64,000 nucleotides of DNA from Notospermus geniculatus (GCA_002633025.1 NMRB01000159.1:25098-89097), one strand, 5' to 3'; positions 1 to 10,565 are shown, counted from the stretch's first letter. The notes: a model not told the origin generated them from the letters alone. Program-made: numbers and translations.

Positions 1-764
1 GAAATTCCTGGCACAACTGTGAGGAAGGTGAAATTCAAGCTGAAAGACCATATTACAGAGCACAACATCACAATACCAGAATGTCCACCAACAAAGAAGC
101 TCATACTGACGCACATAAGAAACCACCTGAGTCCATCCAAAGGTCAAACCAAAATCGAACAACTTGCTGCTAAATATGGCCAGACTGTGATATTTCTCCC
201 CCCGTACCACCCGCAGTTGAATCCCATTGAGAAGGCTTGGGGTGTCATAAAGAACCATGTTGCCGACAGGAATGATGGACACACCACTTTTACAGGTGAG
301 GTGCATAACACTTTTGGGATCTCTATTGAAAATGACTGACCTCTGAGGAGTCGAAAATTTGGAAAATGTGGCTTTTCTTATATCATTTTGTGTGTCATCC
401 TTTGTGCTTTAATTTGGATAGCACTTTTGCAGGAGTAGGAAACTTAATCGAGGAAGGAATCCAGAAGGTAACCGTGAACACTTGGAATAAAATCGACCAG
501 AAATGTCAAGAATTTGAAGAGAAACTGGAAAAACAACATCAAGTAGAAGATCAAAGACGTGACAAATTCATCGAGGAGAACGGGGAAATTATCATTCATT
601 TGGGCGAGGATGGTGATGTGACAACAGACAGCAACTGTGAGGATGAAGATTCAACCGAAAAAGAAGCATTTCTATGTATCAATGATGGCCTGATTGGAGC
701 TGACAGTCACCTGTTGATTGAGGACAATTTCGATGACGAAACAAACTACCACTTTGAAGAATAA
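1..764 (+). CDS. DDE-superfamily (Tc1/IS630-like) transposase, 3' part, two exons
   Basis: The frame is open from base 1 to 295 and resumes at 433 after a 137-bp GT-AG intron (donor gtgag at 296, acceptor ttttgcag ending at 432). Phase is kept, so exon 2 continues with GVGNLIEEG to the stop at 762-764. Exon 1 carries the family signature LPPYHPQLNPIEKAWGVIKN followed by HVADRN; the N-P-I-E block holds the last acidic catalytic residue of DDE_3 transposases. Upstream catalytic residues lie outside the window. Exon 2 is highly acidic with a coiled-coil-like stretch (WNKIDQKCQEFEEKLEKQ), unusual for a compact transposase tail. It would catalyse cut-and-paste transposition in the nucleus. No frameshift is visible in this part, so it may be intact or a recently dead copy. 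A host-domesticated gene is possible. Confidence 0.72.
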
Positions 765-1534
765 AGTGGCTTTTGGCTGCGTCTCTTGAAGTTTCATTTT
801 GCAGCAAGGCCTAGACTCTAATGTTTGTTAAGTTTAATTAGGCTACATGTGACGACACACATTGGCTTGGTGGTATTCATAATACAAAGACTAACTGTTA
901 GCATTATTGTTAAGCATTATTGTCTGAAGCAAGCCTACGACTAAAAAAATTAAAACTCATTGAATAATCAGTCATCCATCCTCCTATTAACTTTCCCACA
1001 TATCTGGCAAACATTCATGACAGTCTAATATGAGCCCAGGGTTATCGCATTCAATTGCATCATGACCCGAGCAGCAAAACAATCTCCGACTCAGGAATCT
1101 TGCATTTTAAGAGACACAATAGACCCCTAGCATGCCTAGATAGGCATACTCAGCACATCATCCCAACATGTCAGTAAATTTCTGCCAAGGTACCGGTAAG
1201 TAAGGCCTACCGGCGGTATGTATAATTTTACCCCATGTTCGTGAATTTTGATGAGATACCACAAGCAGACACTTTTCCCTTGCTTAGGTGAGGTCAGATG
1301 ATGGTACTCAATCCTGTGGGCTAACACAGATCAATGCTGAATCTGCATTCAACAGCAAAAGATTCGTGTTGACCCAAAGGTTGAGATTACACTTGGTCGA
1401 GGTGCTGGAGGAGGGTTACGTAGGTAGCATAGGACACAAGAAAGGAGATGTGATGGTGCATCAATCCACAACAGCCAGCTGGAATTGAAAGGAAGTGAAT
1501 CGAATGCCATGCAGCTCACACCACACATGACATG
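765..1534. other. No gene seen
   Basis: AT-rich sequence downstream of the transposase stop. Short ORFs on both strands (around 1136-1488) lack codon character or splice context. No TIR for the transposase was found here. Confidence 0.5.
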
Positions 1535-1690
1535 ACAGGCCTAGGCCTACCCATGCCATGAATGAGATGAATTTAGGCTAGCTATACCTATAGGCGAGTA
1601 GGCCTATAGGCCTATGACACAGTGCACACAAAAAAGGGCTGGCCCTATGACGGACAGAGACAAAAAGCAGGAATGCCTAGGCCTACTCGT
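1535..1690. repeat. TAGGCCTA motif cluster
   Basis: Four exact TAGGCCTA octamers lie at 1542, 1599, 1607 and 1678, with partial copies (ggcctac, cctatagg) between them. The two at 1599 and 1607 abut. The motif recurs at 9431-9630 and elsewhere. Confidence 0.85.
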
Positions 1691-2701
1691 GCTTCTGGGA
1701 TAACAATGAACAATCATGCACATGCAATGTTGCTTTCGCATACAGAGGACGAGAGTGCCTACTGTACAACATCCAATGCATGATCATGATGATGTAGGTC
1801 GACTGGCAGCGTGCCAAAGCACCAGACACCGCTTATAAATGACGAAATATCACTTATTTTCAGGTGTCAGTCTAAAAACTGTACATGATCATCTTCCGCA
1901 TTAAGTCTGATTTGCAATTACCATGTTGTTATCCAAATCCCAAGTTGGATTGACGGGAAAATTCGGTGAATTGTATGGAACATTTTTCGGTGGAACTGCC
2001 AACACACAGGTCATGCAGGTTGTAAACAAACACGTGTCTGGCGCGCGCACAACGTTCACGACGCCACAAATTGTTTATTTTTAAACTGAAATGTGTCAAA
2101 TCGCCTTTCAAACCAATTATAAGAGTCATGTAAAAATATCATCACAAAAAAGACTTAATGCCACCACTTTAAGCAGTGTCATTTAGCTCTCATCGTCCAG
2201 AAAAAATATTTCTAAAATTTCCCAGAGTCATGTCATAGTGAACCGCATCAAAAAATGGCGGCGCCACACTACGGTCCGATTATGTTCTCCCAGTTCAGCT
2301 CGCCATAAAATAATTATTTACCACCAGTTATATATAAAAATCTCCATGAACATACTATAAGTATCACTTAACATGACAGACATAAATTTTCACTGGTAAT
2401 TGTAAACAAAAAAGTACGGGATAACATTTTCTCCAAGGTACGTCGTTTTTCGGAGACTGTCCCGCAATCAACGACGTTTATCTATAGCGCTGCACACCGA
2501 TGTACACGATGTAGGCACGATGTACATGTTGTTACACAGTGACGTCGCGTCATCGACGTAGCGTCATCCGCGGAGCCGGAAAATGAAATTTTTGAACGCG
2601 GTGCCAGAAGGCCGGGAAACCGGACGGTCGTGGGTGATAAATGGCTTGTATTCGCACCAATTCTCATGGTTTAGCTTTAGTTTGAGATGTTTTAGAATAG
2701 A
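1691..2701. other. No gene seen
   Basis: No convincing coding exon. A block near 2250 contains aaaaatggcggcgcc, an isolated YY1-like core. The region immediately left of the hairpin shows no gag-like ORF, so the retrotransposon on its right lacks a visible 5' half. Confidence 0.5.
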
Positions 2702-2868
2702 AATTGAACCCTCGGCGTCGGACCTCTGTTGAGTATCCCAAACACTCTCGGGTGGAGCGTAAAACTCGTCCAAACCCTCGGCGAAGCGCCTCGGGTTTGG
2801 ACTGCGTTTTAGCTCCACCCTCGAGTGTTTGGGATACTCAACAGAGGTCCTCCGCCTCGGGTTCAATT
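2702..2868. repeat. Hairpin (inverted repeat, arms about 83 bp) at the retrotransposon 5' junction
   Basis: The left arm starts aattgaaccctcggcg and the right arm ends with its complement at 2868. The inner part pairs ccaaaccctcggcg with cgcctcgggtttgg. Retrotransposon coding sequence begins right after it, so it is either a MITE inserted there or the breakpoint of the truncation. Confidence 0.8.
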
Positions 2869-2870
2869 CC

Positions 2871-4645
2871 TTAAACCCCCTGCGTTTGAATTAAGTAATC
2901 CGTGTTGTAACAATAACAGTAAACAGTTTATCACTGAGGAACTTCAGCGGCTCTTGGCCGCCGGTGTCATTTCGAGAACCAGTGTGAGGCCTCATTGTGT
3001 GTCGCCCTTGAAATGTGTACCTAAGAAAGGGAATAAGTTTCGTCTCATACATGATCTGCGACAAGTGAACGGTTTTATTCAGGAGCGTCGTTTCACTAAT
3101 GAAGGGATCGAAGTGGTTCAGGATCTTGTGCGTCATAACGATTTGGCAATTACGGTAGATTTAAAGGACGGGTTTTACCACGTCCCTGTTAACGAAGCTT
3201 TCCGAAAGTTTTTAGGCTTTCAGTGGGAGAACTCATATTTCGTGTGGAATTCGTTACCATTTGGTTTACGTTGTTCGCCCTATTTTTTCGGCAAATTGAT
3301 CAGACCAGTGGTCCAGTTCTTACGTGAATGTGGTATACGTGTGAGTGCCTGGGTCGACGACTTTATTTTGCTTGCTTGTAGGGCGCTCTTCGCATCCCAT
3401 AAGGACGAACTTGTGAATACGTTAGCGGACTTAGGTTGGTCTATTAACTCTGGTAAATCCTGTTTAGAGGGGTCTACTAGGGCGACCCATATTGGGTATG
3501 AGATTGATACGATAGGAGAAGGTGATTTTCCTGTGCTTCGTATAGTACGTGCCCGCGTCGCTGAACTGAGGAGATGTATACGTCGCTGTCTCAACGAATC
3601 AAAGACTATCAACGCGCGCAATCTCGCGCGAATCGCGGGAAAGTGTGTAGCTATGGCAAAAGCCATAACACCGGCCAAACTCTGTCTTCGTCATATATAT
3701 CGTCTTTTAGCCACCAGAAAATCGTGGGAGGACGTGCTTGTGTTGTCGGTGGGAGCTACGGAGGAGCTCCGCTGGTGGCTAGAATATGTTGCCGTGTGGA
3801 ACAACAAGCCGATAGTTCTGCGGCCGATCCAAGGTCAGATAGTAACGGATGCCTCCCATATCGGCTGGGGGGCAACCTTCGAGGAAAAACGTGCTTCCGG
3901 ACAGTGGAGTCAGTGGATGGCGATGGAATCCCTCAAACCGGCGGGAACTTTATGCAATTCTTCTCGGTTTGCTCACTTTCAAGGATTATGTGAGAGGAAA
4001 ATCAATCCAGATTCTTTCAGACAATACGACCGCCATTGCATACGTAAACAACATGGGGGGCCCGGAACCCCATCTTTCGCATCTGGCCAAACTAATATGG
4101 GACTTCGCGCTAGGCCTCAATGTTCATATCCAGTGCCGACATATAAGGGGACAGGACAACTCAGAGGCAGATCTGCTTTCCAGACTGCACGATCAATACA
4201 ACTGGATGCTCCATCCGCGCGTGTTCGAGCTGTTAGACAAAATCTGGGGTCCGCATACTGTCGACCGTTTCGCGTCTTGTGTAACAGCACAATTACCCCG
4301 CTACAACACAAGGTATTACGACCCATTTTCCGAAGGTGTGGATGCGTTAGCCCAGCAGAATTGGACCCAGGAAAACAATTTTGTCAATCCTCCCTTTCGG
4401 CTGCTGCCTGCTGTGCTGCGGGTGGTAGAGGCTCAGAATGCGATAGCCACAGTCGTGGCACCGAAGTGGCCAGCCCAACCATGGTTTGCAAAGCTGAAGA
4501 GTATGTGCGTTGCACCACCAATCAGAATCCCCAACACAGCAAAGGCAATTCAGTTTATGGGCCCAACGCCAGAACCTCTGAGAAACAGGTCGTGGAAATT
4601 GTATGCATGGAGGATCTCTGGACAAAGCGTCTCCAGAGTCTAGGT
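2871..4645 (+). pseudogene. Ngaro/DIRS-like retrotransposon reverse transcriptase-RNase H, frameshifted
   Basis: Coding starts at KPPAFELSNPC next to the hairpin, so gag and the start of pol are missing. RT motifs in order: ELQRLLAAGVIS, KFRLIHDLRQVN, TVDLKDGFYHVPV, LPFGLRCSPYFF and the catalytic box AWVDDFIL (WVDD near 3349-3360). RNase H begins IVTDASHIGWGA near 3840. A frameshift between about 3918 and 3945 moves the frame to NRRELYAILLGLLTF, then SDNTTAIAYVNNMGG and HIRGQDNSEADLLSRL. A DIRS/Ngaro-type tail follows (VDRFASCVTAQLPRYNTRYY, NPPFRLLPAVLRVV). The frame changes again near 4620-4645, where the recombinase starts. The enzyme would copy element RNA into DNA; the frameshift and truncation make this copy inactive. 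Confidence 0.88.
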
Positions 4646-4956
4646 TGGTCTCCAGAGGTGTCCAAATGGGTCCAGTTCGCTTGGGCTGATTCCACCAAAC
4701 GGTCATATAATTCGAGTCTCAATAAACTAGCTCAGTTTTGTGAGTTGACAGGCAGACAGTTTCCGCCTGTCACTTCCGGCGATGTAGCCGCTTTCTTGTG
4801 TTGGCTTGCGGAACAATCCGTTAAGCCTGCTGCCCAGCTGAACATTGCATGTGCTTCTTTAGGACACTTGTACAGGTGCTTGGGAATTGAAAATTGTATG
4901 GACTCTCATGAGGTGAAACTTTTGGTACAAGGTCTTATTAAGGCTGGGACTTCATT

Positions 4957-5613
4957 GGCTGATATTCATAAAAGTTAAGCATGTGCTTTTACTTAGATTT
5001 TTAAGCATATACTAGGCCCGATATTCATAAAACCTGAGCTAATGCTTATACTTATCAGCTTCTGCTACTAGGTAAAGCATCTGCTTTTTGAACATTTAGT
5101 CAATGCTATACTGGAAAGCATTTGCTAAAGTTCATATTCATAAAGTGTCGTAAAAAGCATCTGCTTACAAGCATACACTTAGAATTTTCAAGGTTGCTCC
5201 AGACCAAGCTTAAAGTTGCAAGGAGCAGAACTCTTTGCCTTGGCAGCGTTTATTCAGCTTGTTGAAAGGAAGAGAAAGATTTATATGCGTAGAAAATCAT
5301 GTCGTCAGGCGGTTTTGCGGAAGTGGGGGTGTCTGGCCCCCTCCCCGATGACCCCCCCCCCNCTTACCAAATAACTTGTTACAGGCCTACCATCACTTAT
5401 AACCAAACTTATGCAACACTTTAAAACCTGATTGTCCTGAAAGAGTCAAGCATTTGCTTATGAGACTTGCAAGTCAAGCACCTCAAGCAAATGCTATTTT
5501 TTATGAATATGATACTAAGTATAAGCACATGCTTCTGCTTAATTCTTGGTGAGATAGCAGATGCTAGCAAGCAGATGCTTCTAAGCACTTGCTAGTTTTT
5601 ATGAATATCAGCC
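4957..5613. mobile_element. Inverted-repeat element inserted in the recombinase ORF
   Basis: The ends are GGCTGATATTCATAAAA and its complement, in a longer shared frame of about 21 bp (4953-4973 versus 5597-5617). TIR-like sequence recurs inside near 5020 (cgatattcataaaacc) and 5133 (catattcataaagtg), and inverted near 5503, with many aagcatctgctt/aagcagatgctt subterminal motifs. A short open stretch near 5220-5330 reads FIQLVERKRKIYMRR, resembling the N-terminus of some Harbinger proteins, but it is not long enough to assign. I could not define a target duplication. A single N lies at 5362. Confidence 0.75.
5362..5362. other. Single-N assembly join
   Basis: One N inside a C homopolymer. The same single-N style at 25713 and 29887 separates overlapping sequence copies. 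Confidence 0.8.
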
Positions 5614-6307
5614 AATGCCTATGTGTCCTTCCAAGGTTATGCCGGTTGATGCTTTTAGTAAACTTTTTCTGAGTTGGAAGGACAATGAATTGTTAGGTGT
5701 CAAAGATCTACGGTTGAAAGCTATTACGCCACTAGCATGACTAGCGCTGTCGGTAATGCTTCGGCCATCCGATATTGCACCTAAGGCTACCCTTTTTGAC
5801 AGCACTTCTGAGACGGCGTCGAGAGTATTATTTTCTGTTGATAATGTGAAGATATGTCCTGACGGTTCGCTGTCTTTGTGTTTTTTCGGGATCAAGAATG
5901 ATTCAACTAGGAAAGGGTTTATGGACAGTTTGCCGCCGGCTAGTGTGAAAAAAGTTGATCCTGTGTCAGCCTTGTTGGTGTACATTGAAAAAACTAGTAG
6001 TGTCAGGAACAAGGTTCCGGGTCATCCGGTTTTTCTTACCTTGAGTGCTCCTTATAAGGCGGTATCTGCCTCAACAGTTTCTGACATTATGCGTGAGGCA
6101 ATAGGTAGGGCGGGTCTTACAGGATTAGGATTTACGCCCAAGGACTTCAGGCCTACTGGGGCTACCACTGCGCTAGAGGCAGGTGTCAGTCCTGATACAG
6201 TTATGTCTATTGGCAGATGGCGCACTGCAGATGTTTTTTACAGACATTATGTCCACTCTAAGACGCCTACTAATTACTGTGACAAAGTCCTGGGTACAAC
6301 ACAGTGA

Positions 6308-6562
6308 GTTGTGGCTAAGATAACTTGTGAGCTTTATTACCTGTTAAATATGTGTTTTCCTCTTTAAGAACTGTATACGTGTCGCTGAAACTTGTATTTG
6401 CTTGAATTTGGCCTCAGTCAGGTTTGCTTCTTTGTTTGGTGATTGTGATCTATAGCCGTATTTGTGCTGTTTGTTACTAGTACTCTGAGCTATGAGACTA
6501 TTACTAGTAGTTCCGTTAATTTCTTATTCTCGTTCTAGTTTGCCTGGGTCTCTCTACGTAGG
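6308..6562. other. 3' untranslated part of the retrotransposon
   Basis: T-rich stretch between the recombinase stop and the first terminal repeat; no ORF with family character. Confidence 0.5.
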
Positions 6563-6632
6563 CATTTCATTAATAAAAGTGTTTTATTCTAAAACCTTGT
6601 CCGTGTCCGGTGTTGACGTAGGTTCCCCAGAA
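6563..6632 (+). repeat. Terminal direct repeat B1 of the Ngaro-like element
   Basis: A 70-bp block from catttcattaataaaag to ggttccccagaa that is repeated without change at 6834-6903. Two short direct repeats flanking a unique segment at the right end match the split direct repeat plan of Ngaro/PAT-type YR elements (A1 at left; B1-A2-B2 at right). Confidence 0.8.
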
Positions 6633-6833
6633 GTGGAGTCTACCCGGACACTGGACGATGGTGCCATCTGTAGGCCATCTAGCGTGATTAAACGCTAGAT
6701 GGCGTTGGCGTTCTTGTCCTTGTGCAAAAATTTATATACTAAACAATATCTTCTCTCAGTGTTATTATATGATGTATTTTGGTATTGTTCTTATCGTTGT
6801 GGTTCGGTTGCCTGTTGGACAGGAAAGGCATTT
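6633..6833 (+). repeat. Putative A2 segment between the terminal direct repeats
   Basis: About 200 bp between B1 and B2. In a complete Ngaro element this would match the left end A1, which is missing here. It includes a perfect hairpin around 6678-6701 (gccatctagcgt / acgctagatggc). Confidence 0.55.
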
Positions 6834-6903
6834 CATTTCATTAATAAAAGTGTTTTATTCTAAAACCTTGTCCGTGTCCGGTGTTGACGTAGGTTCCCCA
6901 GAA
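6834..6903 (+). repeat. Terminal direct repeat B2, right end of the element
   Basis: Second copy of the 70-bp block; it fixes the right boundary of the retrotransposon near 6903. Confidence 0.8.
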
Positions 6904-7444
6904 TGTGGTTTTGCCATGGCATGATGTGTCTAGACATCACGAGGAGCAGAAAAACACGCGCTATACCAACAACAAGGTAGAGACTTGTGCCCAGACGACA
7001 TTGGTATGTATCATTTGCAGGTGACTTGCACTGTGCTGAATATTTCATTTTTCAGAGAGTGTGATACTTTTTGTCATAATTTAGGACGTTTGCTAGCTAG
7101 ATATTAAAATGAGATTTTTTTGACAAATCATCTCACGTTGTGTGTTTCTTCGTCCCTTCCAAGTGGCAAATGTCATACGTTAATTGTAGAGAAATTTATT
7201 AACCCTTAAAGTTCGGAAATTTATTTTAATCATCCGATATATTTTGTTGTGTGAAACTACATGTATTTGCAAAACCCCTTAACATTACCTAAATTCGTTT
7301 AACTCTTTCAATCCCGGGGCTTTTTGTGCATCGCGACCCCCAGATCCCGGGCTTTTAGGCTGTTTTCAAAAAAAATATGAATACTATTTCAGGAGTGGCA
7401 GCGCCGACTTAGGGCATTATAGCTACTCATCAAACAATACTGGG
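6904..7444. other. No gene seen
   Basis: AT-rich. A short GC-rich inverted pair (cccggggct ... gatcccgggct) lies at about 7312-7350. No coding exon recognised. Confidence 0.5.
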
Positions 7445-7703
7445 CGATATTAAAGCTGAACTTAATAGATATAAACCCCAAGCGGCAGAGGTAGAAATTA
7501 CGAACAGCCACAAGGCACTTCCAACCTACCTCTGAAAACGATACACTCTCTCGGACGGTCACAGTTGGTTTCACTTGCCACCACGCTCTTGAACAGTAAA
7601 GATCTCAGCACAGCTGCCAAATGAGAAAAAACGAAAAATAATCTGTGATGGCACCGAGATTCGAACCCTCAACCGTCTGATCGATTCGCCAACCTCCTTC
7701 TGT
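7445..7703 (-). mobile_element. tRNA-related SINE, minus copy of an inverted pair
   Basis: Read on the minus strand it has a tRNA-like promoter end (ggttggcgaatcgatca ... gggttcgaatctcgg, a Pol III B-box fit) followed by a body ending near agttcagctttaatatcg. Nearly the same sequence occurs on the plus strand at 7841-8096, separated by about 137 bp. Confidence 0.7.
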
Positions 7704-7840
7704 ACGCGCAACGAAGACTGCTTGCTTGCATGACGACAATTCCGATCGCTTTATTTCCTCATGGAGATCTTCAAAACCACAGCGCCTTTATTGTAGATCG
7801 GCGCCGTTGTATGCAAGTAGTCACATTTTGGCGCAAATAG

Positions 7841-8096
7841 AAAGAGGTTGGCGAATCGATCATAGGGTTGTGGGTTCGAACCTCGGTACCATAACAGATT
7901 ATTTTTCGTTTTTTCTCATTTGGCAGCTGTGCTGAGATCTTTCCTCATCAGCAGCGTGGTGACAAGTGAAACCAACTGTGACCGTCCGAGAGGGTGTATC
8001 GTTTTCAGAGGTAGTTTGGAAGTGCCTTGTGGCTGTTCCTAATTTCTACCTCTGCCGCTTGGGGTTTATATCTATTAAGTTCAGTTTTAACGATAT
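7841..8096 (+). mobile_element. tRNA-related SINE, plus copy of the inverted pair
   Basis: Promoter end aagaggttggcgaatcg ... gtgggttcgaacctcgg (B box) and a body through cagctgtgctgagatc to cttggggtttatatc. The pair forms arms of roughly 250 bp, so a transcript across both would be a long hairpin. Confidence 0.7.
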
Positions 8097-8245
8097 GTAG
8101 GAGGAAACAGGAGCCCCCGAAGGAAACCTACGATGTCGAGGAGAGATCGCCCTCTCTACATAAAGCCACTTACACGACCGGGGATCGAACCCGCGACGTC
8201 AGCTGTGGCAGGCGCCGATGTTTCCACTGCGTCACCCCGGCACAC
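8097..8245 (-). mobile_element. tRNA-derived SINE with AGGAGGAAAC tail
   Basis: On the minus strand: A-box-like gtgacgcagtggaaac, B-box gcgggttcgatccccgg, then a short body and the tail motif gtttcctcc (plus strand: gtaggaggaaac at 8097). The same tail motif marks SINE copies near 40528, 42022 and elsewhere. Not a functional tRNA gene: the acceptor stem does not close cleanly. Confidence 0.72.
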
Positions 8246-8379
8246 CCACAACTCTTTGTGAGGCAGATAATGAGCTATAGGTTGCCCCAAATCGGTAGTA
8301 GTCTGTGCAGGCCGTAAAATTACGAGAGGTGCGTGAATAAGGTCCCTGGTCTGTGTTGCGCTGTTCCCCGAGACAGCGA

Positions 8380-9213
8380 CGGTAGTCTGTAGTCCGGAAA
8401 GTTGGAAAGTACCAGAAAGTGTTAAATTGTAGAAAAAGAATTACATAAAACGGAATGTGCGAACTTCTTCGTTAAGTTATGAACAAATACCATGTAAATC
8501 ATACATGTAGCTGCTATCCTAGCTTGGCCCTCGTCGTTTTAGTTATTAACAAACGCGAAAATATCTTCCTGCGGCCCACCTACAACTCTGTTGGTTCGCC
8601 TTTCAGATGAAACCAAGGCTACTACCTTAGTTTGCGCTAGACGGCAGAAGTGGACTCGAAGCCGATTCGTGGTCCTAAAGGGGGCCTGAAAATGAGCGCT
8701 AACGTACAATTACCTCCATGGAGGAACATCCATACTTCGCCATTTGTTCAATAATTTTTAGCATTTTTCTTATTCGTGTCGTTTAGGAGATTTTTCTGAT
8801 CAGCCAATCTCAATCCCGAATCCACGGCCTGTTCTCCGCCATGCTATCGTAACAGAGTGGTCAGCATCTGATTCGCACCACAGAAATCGCCCGTACCGGC
8901 GATAACAACATGCTGTAGTCGCCCCCTCCGTGCACACACCTCGGAATTTTTTTGAAAAATAAAAGCATGTGGGAGGTATGGGGTTAATATCGCTGAATCC
9001 ATATCAGACAAACATCCAAAAGTACCTGAAATAACAACATATTTACCTGGTGACGACGACCACAACACATGACAACAACAAACTTCGAACACCACCAGGA
9101 TCATTCCATCGGGATATTCCAGATTTTTTACTGATCCTTTGGGATTCCCCACACTTTCTAGCTTTCCAACATACTTTCCAGGTTTCCAGCTTTCCGGAAA
9201 CTACAGACTACCG
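8380..9213. mobile_element. Inverted-repeat MITE, 834 bp
   Basis: Ends pair ggtagtctgtagtccggaaa (8381) with ttccggaaactacagactacc (to 9212). The 3-bp repeat GAC at each outer edge could be a target duplication. The interior has only spurious short ORFs. Confidence 0.65.
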
Positions 9214-9234
9214 ACCTAGTAGGCCGTAGCGTAG

Positions 9235-9478
9235 CACAGGGACTTGAAGCAAAAGTTGTGTGATTGTTTGATTGTAAATATGTTTATTATGATCAGAGAG
9301 AGTACTGGCACCCTCGACGGACAACACACGCGCGCCCCTAGGTATGCACTTGGGGTGCATACCTACCTAGGGGCGTGTGTTGTCCGTCGAGGGTGCCAAT
9401 AGTACTCTCTCTGATCATAATAAACATATTTAGGCCTACAATCAAACAATCACACAACTTTTGCTTCAAGTCCCTGTG
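9235..9478. mobile_element. Near-perfect hairpin MITE, CACAG ends, TAG target duplication
   Basis: 244 bp folding end to end. It starts CACAGGGACTTGAAGC and ends with the complement, with TAG at 9232-9234 and again at 9479-9481. CAC-starting TIRs and 3-bp duplications fit the EnSpm/CACTA superfamily. The arms differ only by four small indels; one is a 6-bp GGCCTA insertion that creates TAGGCCTA at 9431. Confidence 0.8.
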
Positions 9479-9485
9479 TAGCGAC

Positions 9486-9740
9486 TAGGCCTAGCGTAGG
9501 GCTATTAACATGATTAGGGCCTAACCCAGGCCTATAATTATATTGGATGAAATTATATTATATACCGGTAGGGCCTATTGGATGAATTATATTGGATGAA
9601 AAATTTGATCGTGTAGGCCTAGTAGGCCTACCGGTACGTACTGCGGGCACCACTCACTGCACATAGCATAGGCCGAGACTGTGCATGTGTGGGCATGCGT
9701 GCATGCAATAATGCACAGGCCTACAGGTACGCGGTAGGGT
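9486..9740. repeat. TAGGCCTA cluster with attatattggatgaa micro-repeats
   Basis: Exact TAGGCCTA at 9486, 9614 and 9623 and partial copies between. Copies of a roughly 14-bp unit, ttatattggatgaa, lie around 9537-9602. Confidence 0.75.
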
Positions 9741-10565
9741 AGGCTACTATGGCTCTCATCTCACACACACATCATCGCATGCTCAGTTCTCATTCATGGC
9801 TTTCCTCATCCCACCCCAGCACTGCTAGCAGGAGGAAGGCAATAAAAACATTTCGCAGGCATATTGTGCGTCGGTCGGTACACCTACGTGATTGAAACTG
9901 AGTGAAGTGAAGCGTAGATGACGACAATGGATAGTCAGAGACCGCAATGTCTGATGATCAGCAGATCAGTGCGTGTGCACGTGCAATGACGACAGCGCCG
10001 TCTTCCGTCTTCAATCTCAGTTAGATGCGCAGACCGATTTAGACATCTGCCAGAGCAATTCTACGATTATTAACTAAAAACTAATCAACAGATGAAAAAA
10101 ATGCTGTATAATAATTTACTGCTAATTGACACTTCATCAGCGACAAACTTGCCTCAAACAACATGATGTTACATGTATATTCTGTTTCCACTGTGGTGGC
10201 TAAGCCCCATTTCCACTACATCATTTTCCCGCCGCCATTTGCGGTGAGTGGTGTGGTTTTCGCAAGGAGGAAGGGGATAAATTGGGAACGCTAAGTATTT
10301 TTTGCATCGGACGATTCTCCAAATCCTTGAGAAAACTGCACCACTCATGGTAATATGGGGCAGTAAACCACCTTAAAGCTGAACTGCATCAACGAAAAAG
10401 GTAGCCGCCACGTAAAATGCCGCACGACGACTACTTAAAGCTGACCTGCACGAACGAAGTCCCCACAGCTCCTCGTCATGGTGATCTACAAAGCGAGTAC
10501 CTGCAGACCATGACATGCATGACACACCGAAATGTTTTGCATTATAGGCATGTGTACTAAGCTGT
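9741..10565. other. No gene seen
   Basis: Mixed composition. Two partly similar segments near 10375 and 10436 (cttaaagctgaactgcatcaacga / cttaaagctgacctgcacgaacga, each under 25 bp) suggest an old duplicated repeat. No exon recognised. Confidence 0.45.

Larger units (their letters stand above)
4646..6307 (+). pseudogene. Tyrosine recombinase (YR) of the Ngaro/DIRS-like element, interrupted
   Basis: The N-terminal core-binding part (SKWVQFAWADSTKRSYNSSL, SGDVAAFLCWLAEQS) runs to about 4956. A 657-bp insertion follows, then the frame resumes at 5615 with PSKVMPVDAFSKLFLSW. An in-frame TGA sits at 5738-5740. The catalytic part has the box-I Arg in MLRPSDIA, the box-II Arg in FRPTGATTALEAG, GRWRT, and the C-terminal FYRHYVH supplying the nucleophile Tyr. 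YR enzymes of this order integrate the element DNA in place of a DDE integrase, so no target duplication is expected. The stop at 6305-6307 lies about 250 bp before the terminal repeats. The insertion plus a stop make it dead. Confidence 0.88.
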
